A DNA stretch of 64,000 nucleotides from the NCBI RefSeq assembly GCF_001435575.1, contig NZ_AZEA01000002.1, positions 62,001-126,000 on the forward strand. Direction: 5' to 3'. The translations under genes and the position numbers were made by a program. The notes beneath the pieces are model-generated. The model was not told the DNA's origin and did not search any database. It saw only the letters and a program-made list of their open reading frames with translations. The stretch comes from Lentilactobacillus sunkii DSM 19904. GTDB lineage: Bacteria > Bacillota > Bacilli > Lactobacillales > Lactobacillaceae. Below, one piece after another: positions 43,860-52,824 of the stretch; positions within the stretch are counted from its first letter, which is position 1, and each line of letters begins with the position of its first letter.

Positions 43860-45473
43860 ATGAAAGTACTTGTTATTGGTGGTATTGCCGGCGGTCCTTC
43901 CTTTGCAACCCGACTACGACGGATTAACGAAGATGCAGAGATTATCATCTTTGAACGTGGTGCAGCCATCTCAGTCGCAAGCTGTGCACTGCCCTATTAT
44001 CTTGGGGGATTGATTAAAGATCGTTCCGCCGTTATTGAACGAACACCAGAAATCTTAAAACAGAAAAATAATATTGATGTCCGGCTCTTCAATGAAGTCA
44101 CTAAAATTAATCCAGAAACTAAAACTGTTGATGTCCACAATTTACAAACTGACGACACCTACACTGAAAGCTATGATAAATTGATCATTGCAACCGGCGC
44201 AAGTCCAACAGTTCCTGAAATTCCGGGGATTCACGATGCTGACAACGCATTTGTCTTAAGAGCCGTTACAGATGCTGACAAAATCAAGACCTTTATGGAA
44301 GAAAAGCATCCAAAACACGTAACCGTATTGGGTGCCGGTTCCATTGGGATTGAAGTTTCGGAAGCCTTTGTCGATAACAATATGGACGTCACAATTGTCG
44401 AACAGTCGGGCCACGTTGCCTCACCATTTGACCCGGAGATAACCGATATTGTTGCTGAAGAGCTCAAAAAACAGGGCGTTCACATTATCCTCAACGAAAG
44501 CGTCAAAGAAATTCAGGACAACGGTCATACTTTGATCTTGGATGATGGTTCAGTTCATAAGACTGACATGCTGTTTCTGGGAACCGGCGTTAAGCCAAAC
44601 AGCGAAATTGCTGAAGCAGCCGGAATCAAACTGTCTGATGATCACCATATTATTGTTGGCAAACAGTTGGAGACAAATCTCCCGGATATTTACGCAATTG
44701 GCGATGTCATTGAAACAACCAGCCTCATCACCGGCAAGCCAATCCCAAGCCTGCTTTCGAGTGCAGCAAATCGGCAAGGACATTTATTAGCCGATATTTT
44801 AAATGGCAGTCCGCTTGAATACAAAGGCTTTATCAGTGCCGGGGTATCGAAATTCTTCGACCTGACAGCCAGCTTTGTTGGATTCACAGAACAAATCCTT
44901 CAGCAGATGGGGATCACCAATTATCGAACCGTCTTTATCACCCCATTTGATCGGGCATACTTTTATCCAAATGCCGACCGGGTTAATTTCAAACTAATCT
45001 ACGAAGATAAGACCGGGAAAATTCTCGGTGGCCAGGCAGTGGGGCGTAACGGAATTGATAAGCGAATTGCGGAGCTGTCCGTCGCAATTACCGGAAACCT
45101 GACCGCATTTGACCTGCCATCCCTGGAGATTCCTTATTCACCGCCATACTCATCAACTCGGGATGTCCTGAACATTGCTGGGTATGTGGCAATCAATCAA
45201 TTAACCAACAAGTCGGCAACCATCAAAGTCGACAAGATCCCAGCAGAAGATTTAAAGGCCGCAGTGTTCCTGGATATTCGTGAAGCGGGTAAGCCTGCCA
45301 CCGGATCGATTAAGCCAACTTTGAGTATTCCGTTATCAGAATTGCGTGATCGGATTGATGAAGTTCCAAAGGACAAAAAAGTATATATTACCTTCCGAAA
45401 GGGCCTTGGTCCCTATAATGCGACTAGGGTCTTGGCTGGAAAAGGAATTAACGCAACGATGATTGAAGAATAA
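43860..45473 (+). CDS. CoA-disulfide reductase/NADH oxidase-like flavoprotein with degenerate rhodanese domain
   Basis: This 537-residue protein has the FAD-binding GGIAGGPSFATRLRR, the redox cysteine in SVASCALPYYLGG (Cys42), the NAD(P)H-binding VLGAGSIGIEVSEAF and the second FAD motif IYAIGDV. The single Cys42 is typical of CoA-disulfide reductases and NADH oxidases. A C-terminal rhodanese-like domain begins near residue 460, as in CoADR-Rhd proteins. Its active-site Cys is missing: the loop reads YITFRKGLGPYNA, with Phe512 in the cysteine position. ATG 43860 follows AGAGGAG. Confidence 0.87.
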   Translation: MKVLVIGGIAGGPSFATRLRRINEDAEIIIFERGAAISVASCALPYYLGGLIKDRSAVIERTPEILKQKNNIDVRLFNEVTKINPETKTVDVHNLQTDDTYTESYDKLIIATGASPTVPEIPGIHDADNAFVLRAVTDADKIKTFMEEKHPKHVTVLGAGSIGIEVSEAFVDNNMDVTIVEQSGHVASPFDPEITDIVAEELKKQGVHIILNESVKEIQDNGHTLILDDGSVHKTDMLFLGTGVKPNSEIAEAAGIKLSDDHHIIVGKQLETNLPDIYAIGDVIETTSLITGKPIPSLLSSAANRQGHLLADILNGSPLEYKGFISAGVSKFFDLTASFVGFTEQILQQMGITNYRTVFITPFDRAYFYPNADRVNFKLIYEDKTGKILGGQAVGRNGIDKRIAELSVAITGNLTAFDLPSLEIPYSPPYSSTRDVLNIAGYVAINQLTNKSATIKVDKIPAEDLKAAVFLDIREAGKPATGSIKPTLSIPLSELRDRIDEVPKDKKVYITFRKGLGPYNATRVLAGKGINATMIEE

Positions 45474-45488
45474 CAATATATTCGATGA

Positions 45489-45536
45489 AAAAGGGAGATT
45501 TTTTGGACAAAATGTTCATTTAATCCCCTTTTTATT
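45489..45536 (+). terminator. Terminator after the flavoprotein gene
   Basis: AAAAGGGAGATT pairs with AATCCCCTTTT around a 20-nt loop, with T following. Confidence 0.65.
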
Positions 45537-45580
45537 GAACTTCAAAGTATAATATAGAGTGAAGACGGGAGTGTGATGAT

Positions 45581-46144
45581 ATGCCGCGAAAATTAAGACC
45601 AAATGCAGCAATTAAGAAAGTATTGAAAATCTATCAACAGAATTTCATGAAAAATCAATTTACGACACCTCAAAATGATGCCCTTCATCTAATATTCAAT
45701 CTTGGGTATACAGTGAGTCCTGACGTGAATGAAAGTTCGTATGGCTACGTTAAAGTTGTGAACATGGATACGGGGAAATCGCTTGTTCTGACAAACTTAA
45801 GTGGTAACAAAGCTTTACTTGATGGTGGAACAACGGTCATTTCCGAACCGGATTTGGATTTAAATACGTTTGACTATGTAGACTATCTGAATTCGAAGGG
45901 TGATAATCCGGACTACCTGGCACCATCTGTTGCTAATTTGACAATGCTGCGGAATCGTTTGAATCAGTTGAACGCAGACTTTGATCGGTTGAAGAAGTTG
46001 AGAAATGATTACCAGGAACATCTGGCAAGTATTGACTCGGAATACAATAAGAAAGTCAGTTCATTCATTACGATTGTCAATCAAGTTGAGCGGATGTCGA
46101 ATAAGATAACTGAAGACAATGATGATACGAAATCATCCAAGTAG
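45581..46144 (+). CDS. Uncharacterised protein with C-terminal coiled coil
   Basis: This 187-residue cytosolic protein matches no family I recognise. Residues 1-100 form an α/β part (FNLGYTVSPDVNESSYGYVK ... LTNLSG). Residues 115-175 look like a long amphipathic helix (MLRNRLNQLNADFDRLKKLR), probably a coiled coil. It is a single gene with its own terminator. Base composition is slightly more A/T-rich than its neighbours. Confidence 0.6.
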   Translation: MPRKLRPNAAIKKVLKIYQQNFMKNQFTTPQNDALHLIFNLGYTVSPDVNESSYGYVKVVNMDTGKSLVLTNLSGNKALLDGGTTVISEPDLDLNTFDYVDYLNSKGDNPDYLAPSVANLTMLRNRLNQLNADFDRLKKLRNDYQEHLASIDSEYNKKVSSFITIVNQVERMSNKITEDNDDTKSSK

Positions 46145-46146
46145 AA

Positions 46147-46172
46147 AGTAGGATTCGTCCTGCTTTTTTATT
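46147..46172 (+). terminator. Terminator after the coiled-coil gene
   Basis: AGTAGGA (46147-46153) pairs with TCCTGCT (46158-46164), with a long T run. Confidence 0.75.
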
Positions 46173-46349
46173 TTACCATGAAGGAATGATTTTTGGTAAG
46201 ATTTTTCTATATGCGGTATTTAATTATAATAATATTATCCCTTTTTAATCTAATTATAATCGTTTTCACCCCAAATTATAATAATTGTTCCATAAACTCT
46301 ACTTTGTTGCATAAAAATTGCAAACATATTTTTTGGAGGGACATATTTT

Positions 46350-47621
46350 ATGAAAATTTCACGTATCGCACTTGCATCACTCATTTCCTTTGGTGTGCTT
46401 GGAGGAGCAAGCTTGAACGCTTCTGCAAGTCACCACAGTCACTACAACAAGGTTCTTTGGAACAAACCAATGGCACATAAGAAAGTCACGTTGAAAAACG
46501 GTAAGGGTATTATTTGGAACAAACCATTTAAAACTGCTAAAAATGCCAAGATTATGTACCGAATTTCACACAAAAAGGGTCTTGTCTTAACAACCATTCG
46601 TCACATGAAAGTTAAGAACGGCACTATTTATTACTTCGTCAAAGCTGGCAAGGTTACTGGTTGGATCAACAAGAAGAGCATTAAGTTGGTTAAGGCTACA
46701 TCAACCAAAACTGTAACGGAACCAACTCGTACTACACCTGCTCCACAAGTACCAAAGACTACCACTCCATCAACTCAACAAGGCTCAACTGCTAACGCAA
46801 ACAAGAGTAGTCAATCAAGTACTAATGGTTCAACTGCACAAGGTACAGCGGTTCAAGGTTCAGCTGGCACTGTTACTAACTCTTCTAGTTCAACTGACAA
46901 CGGAACAGTAACTACTAACAACGGTTTCAAATTGCCAGTCGATCATAACAATCCGTTTAGCACTTACGCAGAAGGTACATTGAAAGATCATACTTACGTA
47001 TACCATCAAAAGTATTTTGGTAAAAAAATTGTTAACCAACGTTTATCAGACGGACTTCCAAAAGGTACAAAAGTAACTGTTGCTTTGAATACTCCACATA
47101 GCAACCGAAAAACGCTTCTAATCAAGGCTGAAACTCCAAAGGGAACAGTTTATGGATATGTACAACGTTCTGAAGTTCAATTCCAAAATCCAACTGACAC
47201 TGATGCATCAAAAAAATCAACAAATTCTCCTGTGACTAATACAGCTACTAATACAACTCCTAAAGCTACTAATCAAAGCCCAGTTGCCCCTACTAGTGCT
47301 CCTGCTACTGTTAGCCCCCAAGCTGGCGTTACGGATCCTAGCACACCATTTACAGGTGCTAATCCATATAATTGGGGTGGTGCCACGGGATCTAAAGAAA
47401 CTGTATCTACTAGTGGCAATCCTTATCGTTGGGACGGCTCTCAAGCAGCAAAAAGTGTTGTTACTCCCACCGGCAATCCAACACCTTCTACACCTGTGAT
47501 TCCTTCAACTCCCGCTTCTTCAACGGCCCCCGCTGTTGGCAAATCATCTCAATGGGATAGCAACGCCTCGACCGCTACACCTGTTTCACCATCAACTAGC
47601 AACCCTTATCACTGGGGATAA
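46350..47621 (+). CDS. Secreted Ser/Thr-rich protein with NPYxW repeats
   Basis: This 423-residue exported protein has a signal peptide ending ASLNASA. Residues 30-115 and about 195-275 form two SH3-like modules (LWNKPMAHKKVTLKNGKGII; GTVYGYVQRSEVQ). A Ser/Thr/Pro-rich linker separates them, and a low-complexity tail follows. In the tail the motif NPYxW recurs: NPYNWGG, NPYRWDG and, at the very end, NPYHWG, with a partial SSQWD. There is no LPxTG anchor. GGAGGG precedes the ATG. The gene is more A/T-rich than neighbours. It may be wall-bound and glycosylated; the function is unknown. Confidence 0.78.
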   Translation: MKISRIALASLISFGVLGGASLNASASHHSHYNKVLWNKPMAHKKVTLKNGKGIIWNKPFKTAKNAKIMYRISHKKGLVLTTIRHMKVKNGTIYYFVKAGKVTGWINKKSIKLVKATSTKTVTEPTRTTPAPQVPKTTTPSTQQGSTANANKSSQSSTNGSTAQGTAVQGSAGTVTNSSSSTDNGTVTTNNGFKLPVDHNNPFSTYAEGTLKDHTYVYHQKYFGKKIVNQRLSDGLPKGTKVTVALNTPHSNRKTLLIKAETPKGTVYGYVQRSEVQFQNPTDTDASKKSTNSPVTNTATNTTPKATNQSPVAPTSAPATVSPQAGVTDPSTPFTGANPYNWGGATGSKETVSTSGNPYRWDGSQAAKSVVTPTGNPTPSTPVIPSTPASSTAPAVGKSSQWDSNASTATPVSPSTSNPYHWG

Positions 47622-47658
47622 TAAACCCAGATAAAATTAACAATCTAAACAATTACAC

Positions 47659-47690
47659 CAGACATCCCCTGTGGATGTCTTTTTTCTTTC
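47659..47690 (+). terminator. Terminator after the NPYxW protein
   Basis: GACATCC pairs with GGATGTC, followed by TTTTTT. Confidence 0.75.
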
Positions 47691-47830
47691 CCCCAAGTCC
47701 ATATTCAAAATCAATCAAATTCCCCCAACCCCCTGTTACGATACATATACGAAGCTAAATCAGGCTTTCATTAATTTGCAATCATTTATATCTTTGTTAA
47801 ACTAGTTGTCATTGCTAACAGGAGGTATAC

Positions 47831-49441
47831 ATGGATTCAAAAAACACAACAAAGATTGGACTTTTTCAACTCGTCATGCTGACACTGGGATCATTAATTG
47901 GTTCCGGGTGGCTTTTTGGTTCTTGGGAAGCAACTAAGATTGCCGGCCCTGCAGCAATTATTTCCTGGGTTATTGGTGGTATTGTGATTGCTGCAATTGC
48001 TTATGATTATGTCGAAATCGGTGCGATGTTCCCTGAAGCTGGTGGGATGAGCCGCTATGCGCAATACTCCCACGGACCGTTACTAGGCTTTATTGCTTCT
48101 TGGGCCAACTGGATTTCACTGATCACACTGATCCCAATTGAAGCTGTCGCAGCCGTTCAATACATGAGTTCCTGGCCGTGGTCTTGGGCCAATTGGACCC
48201 ACTCGTTTTTAAAGGGTGGTACCATCACCACCTCGGGTTTGATGGTCGTGTTTCTGTTCATCTTAGTGTTCACACTGTTAAACTTCTGGTCAGTCAAACT
48301 GCTAACCAGCTTTACGAGTCTTATTTCAATTTTAAAAATCGGCGTTCCAGCATTGACGATTATCATGCTGACAATTTCCGGATTCTACCCACAAAACTAT
48401 GGCCACTCGATTCATGAGTTTATGCCATATGGATCTGCACCTATTTTCGCTGCCACTTCGGCTGCCGGAATTATTTTCTCTTTTAACGCATTCCAGACCG
48501 TTATCAACATGGGGAGTGAAATTAAGAAGTCACGAAAAAATATTGGTCGGGGAATTTTTATTTCCCTGCTGATTAGTGGTGTTATCTACATTCTCCTTCA
48601 GAGTACCTACATCACTGCAATGAAGCCTTCAACCCTGGCATCAACCGGTTGGAGCGGTTTTGATTTCAATTCACCTTTTGCTGATTTGGCAATCATGCTC
48701 GGGATTCGCTGGCTTTCTGTTCTGTTATACATGGACGCTTTTGTCTCACCTGTTGGAACCGGGGTTTCCTTCGCCGCTTCAACCGGACGGGCCCTTTACG
48801 CCATGGAAAGCAATCAACACATCCCCAGCTTTATTGGTAAAATCAACCAAAAGTATGGGATTCCACGGGTTGCCATGATCGTCAACTTGGTATTGAGCAT
48901 GCTGATGGTCTCCATATTCCGGTCATGGTCAACCTTGGCAACTGTTATTTCCACCTCAACCTTGATTGCCTACTTAACTGGGCCAGTCACAGCAGTTGCC
49001 TTTCGCAAAATGGCGCCTAATTTCAAGCGTCCTGTACGATTAAAGAATCTTGGTTGGATGGCACCCCTATCCTTTGTACTGGCCTCACTGGCGATTTATT
49101 GGGCAATGTGGCCAACAACGATCGAGGTCATCCTCGTGATCTTGATCGGACTACCATTTTATTTCTATTACGAATATAAAGCAGAATTTGTGAATACCAG
49201 AAAGGCGTTCTACTCAAGTATGTGGATGATTGTGTACCTAATCTTCATTTCCGCCATGTCATACCTGGGTAGCGAGCAGTTCAACGGTATCAACTGGATT
49301 CATTACCCATGGGACTTTGTTGTGATTTCACTGGCTTCCCTCGTCTTTTATTATTGGGGAATCAAGACGGCTCACGTCTTCCCTGATTTCTATCAGGCTA
49401 AAGAGCTGAACGACACCGTTATTATGGATGATGACGATTAA
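47831..49441 (+). CDS. APC superfamily amino acid permease
   Basis: This 536-residue membrane protein has about 12-14 helices. The first helix has the APC signature LGSLIGSGWLFGSW, and helix 6 shows SFNAFQTVINMGSEIKKSRK with the usual (N/G)-x-GSE-x-K. It probably exchanges or imports an amino acid; the substrate is not clear from sequence. AGGAGG precedes the ATG. It is a single gene. Confidence 0.88.
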   Translation: MDSKNTTKIGLFQLVMLTLGSLIGSGWLFGSWEATKIAGPAAIISWVIGGIVIAAIAYDYVEIGAMFPEAGGMSRYAQYSHGPLLGFIASWANWISLITLIPIEAVAAVQYMSSWPWSWANWTHSFLKGGTITTSGLMVVFLFILVFTLLNFWSVKLLTSFTSLISILKIGVPALTIIMLTISGFYPQNYGHSIHEFMPYGSAPIFAATSAAGIIFSFNAFQTVINMGSEIKKSRKNIGRGIFISLLISGVIYILLQSTYITAMKPSTLASTGWSGFDFNSPFADLAIMLGIRWLSVLLYMDAFVSPVGTGVSFAASTGRALYAMESNQHIPSFIGKINQKYGIPRVAMIVNLVLSMLMVSIFRSWSTLATVISTSTLIAYLTGPVTAVAFRKMAPNFKRPVRLKNLGWMAPLSFVLASLAIYWAMWPTTIEVILVILIGLPFYFYYEYKAEFVNTRKAFYSSMWMIVYLIFISAMSYLGSEQFNGINWIHYPWDFVVISLASLVFYYWGIKTAHVFPDFYQAKELNDTVIMDDDD

Positions 49442-49448
49442 TACAAAA

Positions 49449-49491
49449 GTAAAAGGCCGACAACTGCAAAACGCAGCTGTCGGCCTTTTGA
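49449..49491. terminator. Terminator after the APC permease
   Basis: AAAAGGCCGACAACTGC pairs with GCAGCTGTCGGCCTTTT. It is a strong stem usable in both directions. Confidence 0.9.
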
Positions 49492-49558
49492 GCATAAGTG
49501 GTTCTGTGCCCCTGCCAAGGTAATCTAATGATACCGCAATTTTAATGACAAATCCAAA

Positions 49559-50320
49559 TCAATCCAGAAATTCCCAAACCGTTTTGGCAAAGAAGATCAC
49601 CAACACGACAATAATGATCGGCCGGGCAATTGCACTGCCAAACTTCTTATAATACGATGCACCCAGGAAATTGCCAATAATACTGAAGATGCCGGCGGTC
49701 AAGCCCAATAGAATCATCACTTTGTCATTCATCAAAAAGACAACCAAAGCGGTCACGTTGGTGGTCAGGTTGATCACTTTTGTGTTGCCGGCGGCCAAAT
49801 TCAGTGGCAGATGGGCAATCCCAACCAATGTCAAAATCAGAAAAGTCCCGGTTCCGGGGCCATAAAAACCATCCCAGACACCAAGAGACACGGAAATCAG
49901 TAAAGTGGCAATAACCTGCGAAGCACTTAACTGATTTGATTCCGCCATCTTGGGGTTCAAAGCATGCCGATTCAACAATAAGTACAATGCAGTCAGCGGC
50001 AGTACGACCAACAAGATAATTCGAAAATAATACTCTGAAATATGTAATGCCAAGTTGGCCCCCAGAGACGAGCCGATAATTGCTGCAATAACGCTAAAAA
50101 ATGCTAATTTAATCCGAATATATCCACTCCGAGCAAACTCCAAAGTCGCAATGGTCGTCCCCATGGCTGAGGACAGTTTGTTTGTTCCAACTGCGAAATG
50201 GGGTGGGATTCCCGCCATCAAATATGCCGGCAGGGAAATCAACCCGCCACCACCGCCAATCGCATCCACAAACCCGGCCAGAAACACCAACGGACACACA
50301 ATCAAAAATTCTGTGAGCAT
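49559..50320 (-). CDS. TSUP (TauE/SafE, YfcA-like) membrane protein
   Basis: This 253-residue protein has about eight helices. FLAGFVDAIGGGGGLISLPAY is the classic TSUP first-repeat motif, and GVWDGFYGPGTGTFLILTLV the second. Family members export sulfite, sulfoacetate or similar anions; the substrate is unknown. It belongs to another branch than the TSUP protein at 2889-3632. ATG 50320 follows AGAGATGG; an upstream in-frame TTG (50338) has no ribosome site. It lies 114 nt after the ECF operon. Confidence 0.83.
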   Translation of the reverse strand: MLTEFLIVCPLVFLAGFVDAIGGGGGLISLPAYLMAGIPPHFAVGTNKLSSAMGTTIATLEFARSGYIRIKLAFFSVIAAIIGSSLGANLALHISEYYFRIILLVVLPLTALYLLLNRHALNPKMAESNQLSASQVIATLLISVSLGVWDGFYGPGTGTFLILTLVGIAHLPLNLAAGNTKVINLTTNVTALVVFLMNDKVMILLGLTAGIFSIIGNFLGASYYKKFGSAIARPIIIVVLVIFFAKTVWEFLD

Positions 50321-50371
50321 GACACCATCTCTTTTCAACGTTTAGTCATGCTTTTAAGTGTACCGCTAAAT

Positions 50372-50434
50372 AATCCTATCGGAAATAGGATTTTTCGCTC
50401 CCAGATAAAAAAGCCGCCAGTTCTGACAGCTTTT
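50372..50434 (-). terminator. Terminators after the ECF operon
   Basis: On the minus strand an AAAAGC...GCTTTTTT hairpin with an inner CAG/CTG stem (about 50408-50434) is followed by T. A second hairpin, AATCCTAT/ATAGGATT (50372-50391), lies beyond it. Confidence 0.65.
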
Positions 50435-51234
50435 CACTGAACTATATTTTGATTTTGGTAATCTTGTGGCGATAAATATGTCTTGGAATCACCCAACATC
50501 TCGGCTAATTCCATTATTTTCGGTGGCAATAGTCCCACTCGCTGGAGTAGTTCCCGGTCACCAAACAAGTCCCTTGGTGTTCCGCTGAATTTGATCTCAC
50601 CGTGTTCCATTACTGTCACTGAGTGGAATTCTTCAGCCACCCAATCCATATCATGGGTAATGGTGATCACTTGATGGCCAGTCGCTGACAGCTCACGGAA
50701 AATATCCGTGACCATCCGTTTACTTGGCCAATCTAATGACATCATTGGCTCATCGAACAAGTAAATTTCCGGATCGACTGCCAAGACGGTCGCAATCGTC
50801 AACAACTTTCGTTCCGATAGGGACAAGTCATATGGATTCTCATCAGATTTATCCGCCAACCCAACCTTTTTAAGAACTTCGACGGCACGTGCCGCATTCT
50901 GATCCTTATCTGAATTGACCTGAGAGAGACTCCATTCGACTTCTCGTTTGACCGTCGCATTGAACAACTGATCATCAGGATTTTGAAAGGTAATGCCAAT
51001 CTTTTTCAACCGTTCACTGGGTTTGAAATCATTCAAGACAACACCGTCAATCGTGATCCTACCGGCATCCTGCTTCAAAAGTCCAGTCAACAGTTTAAAG
51101 ATTGTCGACTTCCCAGCACCATTCTGGCCAACGATAGCGGTCATCGAGTCCGAAAACAAGTGTTGTTCAACGTTTAAATTAAACGATTTTTCCGGATAGG
51201 CAAACTGTAAGTTATGAAGCTCAATTTGTGGCAT
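50434..51234 (-). CDS. ECF transporter ATPase with degenerate signature motif (ATPase 2)
   Basis: This 266-residue ATPase has an intact Walker A (GQNGAGKS, 36-43), Q-loop FQNPDDQLF, Walker B with catalytic Glu (LFDEP, Asp161-Glu162) and switch His194 (TITHDMD). Its signature motif is degenerate: LSLSE (137-141) instead of LSGGQ. It pairs with the ATPase encoded just upstream, whose defects are complementary. GGAGG lies 6 nt before ATG 51234. The gene overlaps its neighbour by 14 bases and is the last of the ECF operon. Confidence 0.87.
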   Translation of the reverse strand: MPQIELHNLQFAYPEKSFNLNVEQHLFSDSMTAIVGQNGAGKSTIFKLLTGLLKQDAGRITIDGVVLNDFKPSERLKKIGITFQNPDDQLFNATVKREVEWSLSQVNSDKDQNAARAVEVLKKVGLADKSDENPYDLSLSERKLLTIATVLAVDPEIYLFDEPMMSLDWPSKRMVTDIFRELSATGHQVITITHDMDWVAEEFHSVTVMEHGEIKFSGTPRDLFGDRELLQRVGLLPPKIMELAEMLGDSKTYLSPQDYQNQNIVQ

Positions 51235-52057
51235 CAAAAGCCTCCTTCAATTCCTCGGCAGCAACGGGAAAGACATCTCCTGTTAACCGCCAATTCATCT
51301 TTTCGGCCATCTGATAGACCGTTGGTGTAGGTATCTGCCACTCAGGTGACAAGTGATTAAAGACATCCTGGGGGCTTCCTTGAGACACCAGTTCACCTTC
51401 ACTCATGATCCAAATTGAATCCGCAACCTCGCACAAATCGTCAATCTCACTGCTGACAATGAACACAGTGGTATCTTTGACGGTCGTTAGCCAATGAAAG
51501 AACTGCTGGCGGCCAACCGGGTCCATTTCACTGGTGGGATCATCCATGATCAAAATTTGAGGCTGCGTAATGATGGCCGTTGCAATGGCCAGCCGCTGCA
51601 TTTGGCCGCCAGACAAGCTTTCAGGCTTTTGTCGCAGTTGGTCGGTTAATCCCATTTGAGCAGCAACATTTGCCACCCGCTTGCTGATAACGTCAGCTGA
51701 GGTCCCTTGATTAATCAGATCAAACGCCAGCTCGTCGGCAACTGTATCGGCTAGGCCACTCAGTTGACCAGCTGGATTTTGAAGCACCACGCCAGTTGAC
51801 GTATTAAAGGCAGTCCAATCGTCCATTGGTGATCGGCCGGCAATGGTGTATGTGCCGCTGATTGTTGCCGAAATAATTTTGGGAATGATTCCCGCCAGGA
51901 CTCGGCACAACGTTGATTTGCCTGAATGGCTGTTGCCAACAATGCCAATGATCTGGCCAATTGGCGTGTTGATATTAATATTTTTAAGTTGAGACGTCTC
52001 CATGCCGGAATATCGGACATTGAGATTCTCTAAAACAATCCGTTTATCTTCGTCCAT
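51221..52057 (-). CDS. ECF transporter ATPase with degenerate catalytic residues (ATPase 1)
   Basis: This 278-residue ATPase has Walker A GNSHSGKST (41-49), Q-loop LQNPAGQLSG and a good signature LSGGQ (148-152). The catalytic Glu after Walker B is Asp (MDDP, Asp172-Asp173) and the switch His is Ser (IVSSEID, Ser203). In a heterodimer with ATPase 2 its own site would be weak, while its signature would complete the partner's site. I start it at ATG 52057 (MDEDKRIV) with GGTGG upstream. It overlaps the T-component gene by 28 bases. Confidence 0.87.
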   Translation of the reverse strand: MDEDKRIVLENLNVRYSGMETSQLKNININTPIGQIIGIVGNSHSGKSTLCRVLAGIIPKIISATISGTYTIAGRSPMDDWTAFNTSTGVVLQNPAGQLSGLADTVADELAFDLINQGTSADVISKRVANVAAQMGLTDQLRQKPESLSGGQMQRLAIATAIITQPQILIMDDPTSEMDPVGRQQFFHWLTTVKDTTVFIVSSEIDDLCEVADSIWIMSEGELVSQGSPQDVFNHLSPEWQIPTPTVYQMAEKMNWRLTGDVFPVAAEELKEAFDATN

Positions 52058-52824
52058 AATTTCCACCCGATTAAAACAACCGCGATCATCGTCAAACCTA
52101 TGTGCCACATACCAGCCAACCGGTAATGCGTATCAGCTTTCAGCGCTTTTCGTTTAGGATTGTCAAATCCCCGCAGCTGCAGAGAAATTGAGCGCGTCAT
52201 CGATTGGTCGAGCGTCTTGATAACCAACGGAATTAATACCGGCAATACCGATTTTAATTTTTGGAGAATTGTCCGTTGTGGATTAACGCCCCTCACCCGT
52301 TGAGCCTGCTGAATTTTACGCATGTTGCCCATGATTTCTGGCAGGATATAACATACTGACATCAAAACATACACCGTCTTATACGAAAGACCAGACTGTT
52401 CCAAATATTTGGCATTCTCCGAGATCGTTGTGGTCACCATAAAGAAGCCACTGGCTAAGATAATCACCAAAACCCGTGAACCAAGCGTCGTGGCGTACAT
52501 CAGACCTTCCTTGTAGAAATTGATCCCAAGGACGGAGAACAGAACTGTCTGATTTTTACTGTAGAACAACCCTTGAATAACCAACATGGTGAAAATCAAG
52601 AACAGGCTGAAGCCGAGCGCCTTGACGGTTGTCGAACTGATTTTTGAAAATACCAGCAACAAAAATGCCGCCGTAATCAGTCCGGCTTCCATTATCAAAT
52701 TGGTGCCAGCAAAGCTCAGCAATGCCATATCCAAGATGAACAGCAGCTTGGTAATTGGATCAACTGCGTTATACCATTTTGATTTGCCCGCGGACTCGTC
52801 CGAGAGCATGCTTTGATCAGTCAT
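52030..52824 (-). CDS. ECF transporter T component (EcfT-like)
   Basis: This 264-residue membrane protein has a short cytosolic start, about five helices, and near residue 170 the EcfT coupling motif as RRVRG-like QRVRGVNPQRT, followed by a second, SLQLRGFDN. These Ala-Arg-Gly-type helices dock on the two ATPases. It overlaps the S-component stop and the ATPase start, so the four genes are tightly coupled. Confidence 0.85.
   Translation of the reverse strand: MTDQSMLSDESAGKSKWYNAVDPITKLLFILDMALLSFAGTNLIMEAGLITAAFLLLVFSKISSTTVKALGFSLFLIFTMLVIQGLFYSKNQTVLFSVLGINFYKEGLMYATTLGSRVLVIILASGFFMVTTTISENAKYLEQSGLSYKTVYVLMSVCYILPEIMGNMRKIQQAQRVRGVNPQRTILQKLKSVLPVLIPLVIKTLDQSMTRSISLQLRGFDNPKRKALKADTHYRLAGMWHIGLTMIAVVLIGWKLWTKINGLF

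Noticed and set aside
46193-46480. 95-codon frame upstream of the NPYxW gene
   Set aside because: It runs through the A/T-rich promoter region and into the signal peptide of the real gene in another frame, with no ribosome site.
46720-47621. Tandem DNA repeats or CRISPR in the Ser/Thr-rich region
   Set aside because: The repetition comes from low-complexity Thr/Ser/Pro codons; no regular repeat-spacer pattern exists. No CRISPR array was found elsewhere either.
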